From positions 93,033 to 157,032 of the forward strand of contig NW_002475972.1 in NCBI RefSeq assembly GCF_000189635.1: a stretch of DNA of 64,000 nt, read 5' to 3'. Positions 62,758 through 64,000 of the stretch are shown piece by piece. The stretch comes from Tetrahymena thermophila SB210 (taxonomy: Eukaryota > Ciliophora > Oligohymenophorea > Hymenostomatida > Tetrahymenidae). The position numbers were made by a program, and so were the translations under genes. How positions within the stretch are numbered: position 1 is the first letter of the stretch; every line of letters starts with the position of its first letter. The notes under the pieces are model-generated. The model ran no database searches. It saw only the letters and a program-made list of their open reading frames with translations, and was not told where the DNA came from.

Positions 62758-63630
62758 TTTGTTTATTTTTTTATTTATTTCTTTTTAGTTTACTTATTTT
62801 AATTAAATAATTAATTATAAATCAAATTGAAATTGACTCAGAATTTAATTGATTTAAAGATATGAATCACAAAGAGAAAAAAATCAATAAAACCCTTTTA
62901 TCTCAAAATCAATAATATGTCATAAATCTTAGATCTTAATAAAATTGTAAATTAATTAATTTGTTAATATACTCTGTTTTATTTAAATTATAAACATAAT
63001 ATATTTATATTGTATTTTAAAAATAAACCAATTAGTTTTTATTAATATAACTTCTTTTCTTCAAAAAGCTTAATATTAAAAATCAAATAAAAAAGATTCA
63101 TAATTTTAGTGCATACAAGCTTGTGCCCATGTAAATTGATATATATTATTATTAAATAAATAATTTAGATTTAACTAAATGACGCAATATACGCAAAATA
63201 TTATTTAATTAATTGAAATCAGATAACACACACATTAGAGATCATATATCATAATAGATACGATTGCTTAACTTCCTGATTTAAATATACCTTAAGTACT
63301 CTTTAATTCATTGAAAAACTTCTCTATTGCTCTATCCTATATAAAATACTTGTCTTTAAATTTTACTTAACTTTTAAAATTAAATATAAAATTTTATTTT
63401 TGAGAATTCACATTACATTTTTTTTACAGTTGAATTTATTATACTAATTTTAGTAATTTAATCAAATTATGTTTTTCAACATTAGGATATTTTTAATGTA
63501 TTTTGCATATCTAAATTATGAGAAAAAAGGTTTTTTCTTTCTTTTTTTCTAAATGATTAGATTTAAATATCTGCCTGATTTTTCAAATTTCAATAATAAA
63601 TATTATAATAAATTAGCTTAAAAAACAAAT
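62758..63630. promoter_or_regulatory. Divergent intergenic region between TRIM-like genes 3 and 4
   Basis: 873 bp homologous to 54957-55814. The ACGCAA-TAT-ACGCAA motif is at 63182-63200. Probable shared promoter of the two divergent genes, inferred from conservation. Confidence 0.55.
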
Positions 63631-64000
63631 ATGAATAAATAAATTGTCTGTGATATTCATAGTAACTGTCAAATATTTCATATTGATGTTTTACAGGACT
63701 AAGAAAAGAAGTTAAAATGCGTTTAATCTATTGCAAATAAAAAAAAGGAAATGAGTTTTATCTATATACCTCAAATAATCAATGTAGAAGAAAATTTATT
63801 TCTTGATAACTGGCCACCTCTTTCTGATGACTTATTAAGAGAAAAAATAATCTAATTAAGAAACGAGGATAAAGATGTCAGCTAATAGATTATAGACTTC
63901 TATGAAAAATTTACAGAAGAAGTAGTTAAAATCTTATCAGAGAAAAAGAAAGAATCATTGATCTAAGTTGAAAAATTATAACAATTAAAAGATAAAATTA
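63631..64000 (+). CDS. TRIM-like protein 4 (5' part, cut by right edge)
   Basis: ATG at 63631; the frame is open to the window end (123 codons). MNKQIVCDIHSNC and KCVQS align with the zinc-knuckle region of copies 1-3, but the fourth ligand (Cys33) is Ser, so zinc binding may be weakened. FLDNWPPLSDD and the start of the coiled coil follow. Starting at the later ATG (63751) would drop the zinc knuckle; alignment with the paralogues supports the upstream start. It is the intact relative of the pseudogene at 55815. Confidence 0.8.

Overview
The window reads as nuclear DNA of a ciliate that uses UGA as its only stop, with UAA and UAG read as glutamine. It is very AT-rich. Several long frames that a standard-code search breaks up stay open over hundreds to thousands of codons under this code, and each closes at TGA. 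The best genus guess is Tetrahymena. The grounds are tandem leucine-rich-repeat (LRR) genes built from 90-bp exons with phase-2 introns, which are described from that genus, and a giant secreted/transmembrane protein of a type common there. I cannot tell macronuclear from micronuclear DNA, and I saw no chromosome-breakage or G4T2 telomere sequence.

Layout. 1-3.66 kb (minus): 5' part of an LRR gene running off the left edge. 4.7-16.2 kb (minus): one giant multi-exon gene for a secreted, Cys-rich, beta-helix, multi-pass membrane protein, flanked by direct repeats at 4.13-4.56 and 16.32-16.68 kb. 17.2-18.6 kb (plus): an MFS-like membrane protein with a 33-nt intron. 19.3-27.8 kb (minus): four related small acidic secreted proteins, two apparently intact (19.3, 24.7 kb), one frameshifted (23.8 kb) and one without its start codon (27.4 kb). 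29.75-50.8 kb (plus): five LRR genes head to tail, each with two short leader exons, 5 to 11 LRR exons and a private terminal exon. 51.1-52.9 kb (minus): scrambled LRR gene pieces and a long hairpin. 53.3 kb to the right edge: a family with a zinc-knuckle-like N-terminus, a coiled-coil and a possible SPRY-like C-terminus (TRIM-like), three intact minus-strand copies, one plus-strand pseudogene and one plus-strand copy cut by the edge.

Most striking points. (1) Almost every LRR exon is exactly 90 nt in phase 2, so one exon adds one LRR and exons can be gained, lost or skipped without a frame change. (2) In the fourth gene of the array, one LRR exon carries a 424-bp, comparatively GC-rich, tRNA-derived SINE-like element with a perfect 13-bp target-site duplication and a (TATG)n tail; removing it restores exactly 90 nt. 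(3) Two leader exons lost a canonical splice site, and in each the nearest alternative site keeps the frame. (4) The TRIM-like genes share an upstream motif with two ACGCAA copies.

The window looks like a rapidly evolving, duplication-rich neighbourhood. Shared function between the LRR, secreted and TRIM-like families is not shown by the sequence.
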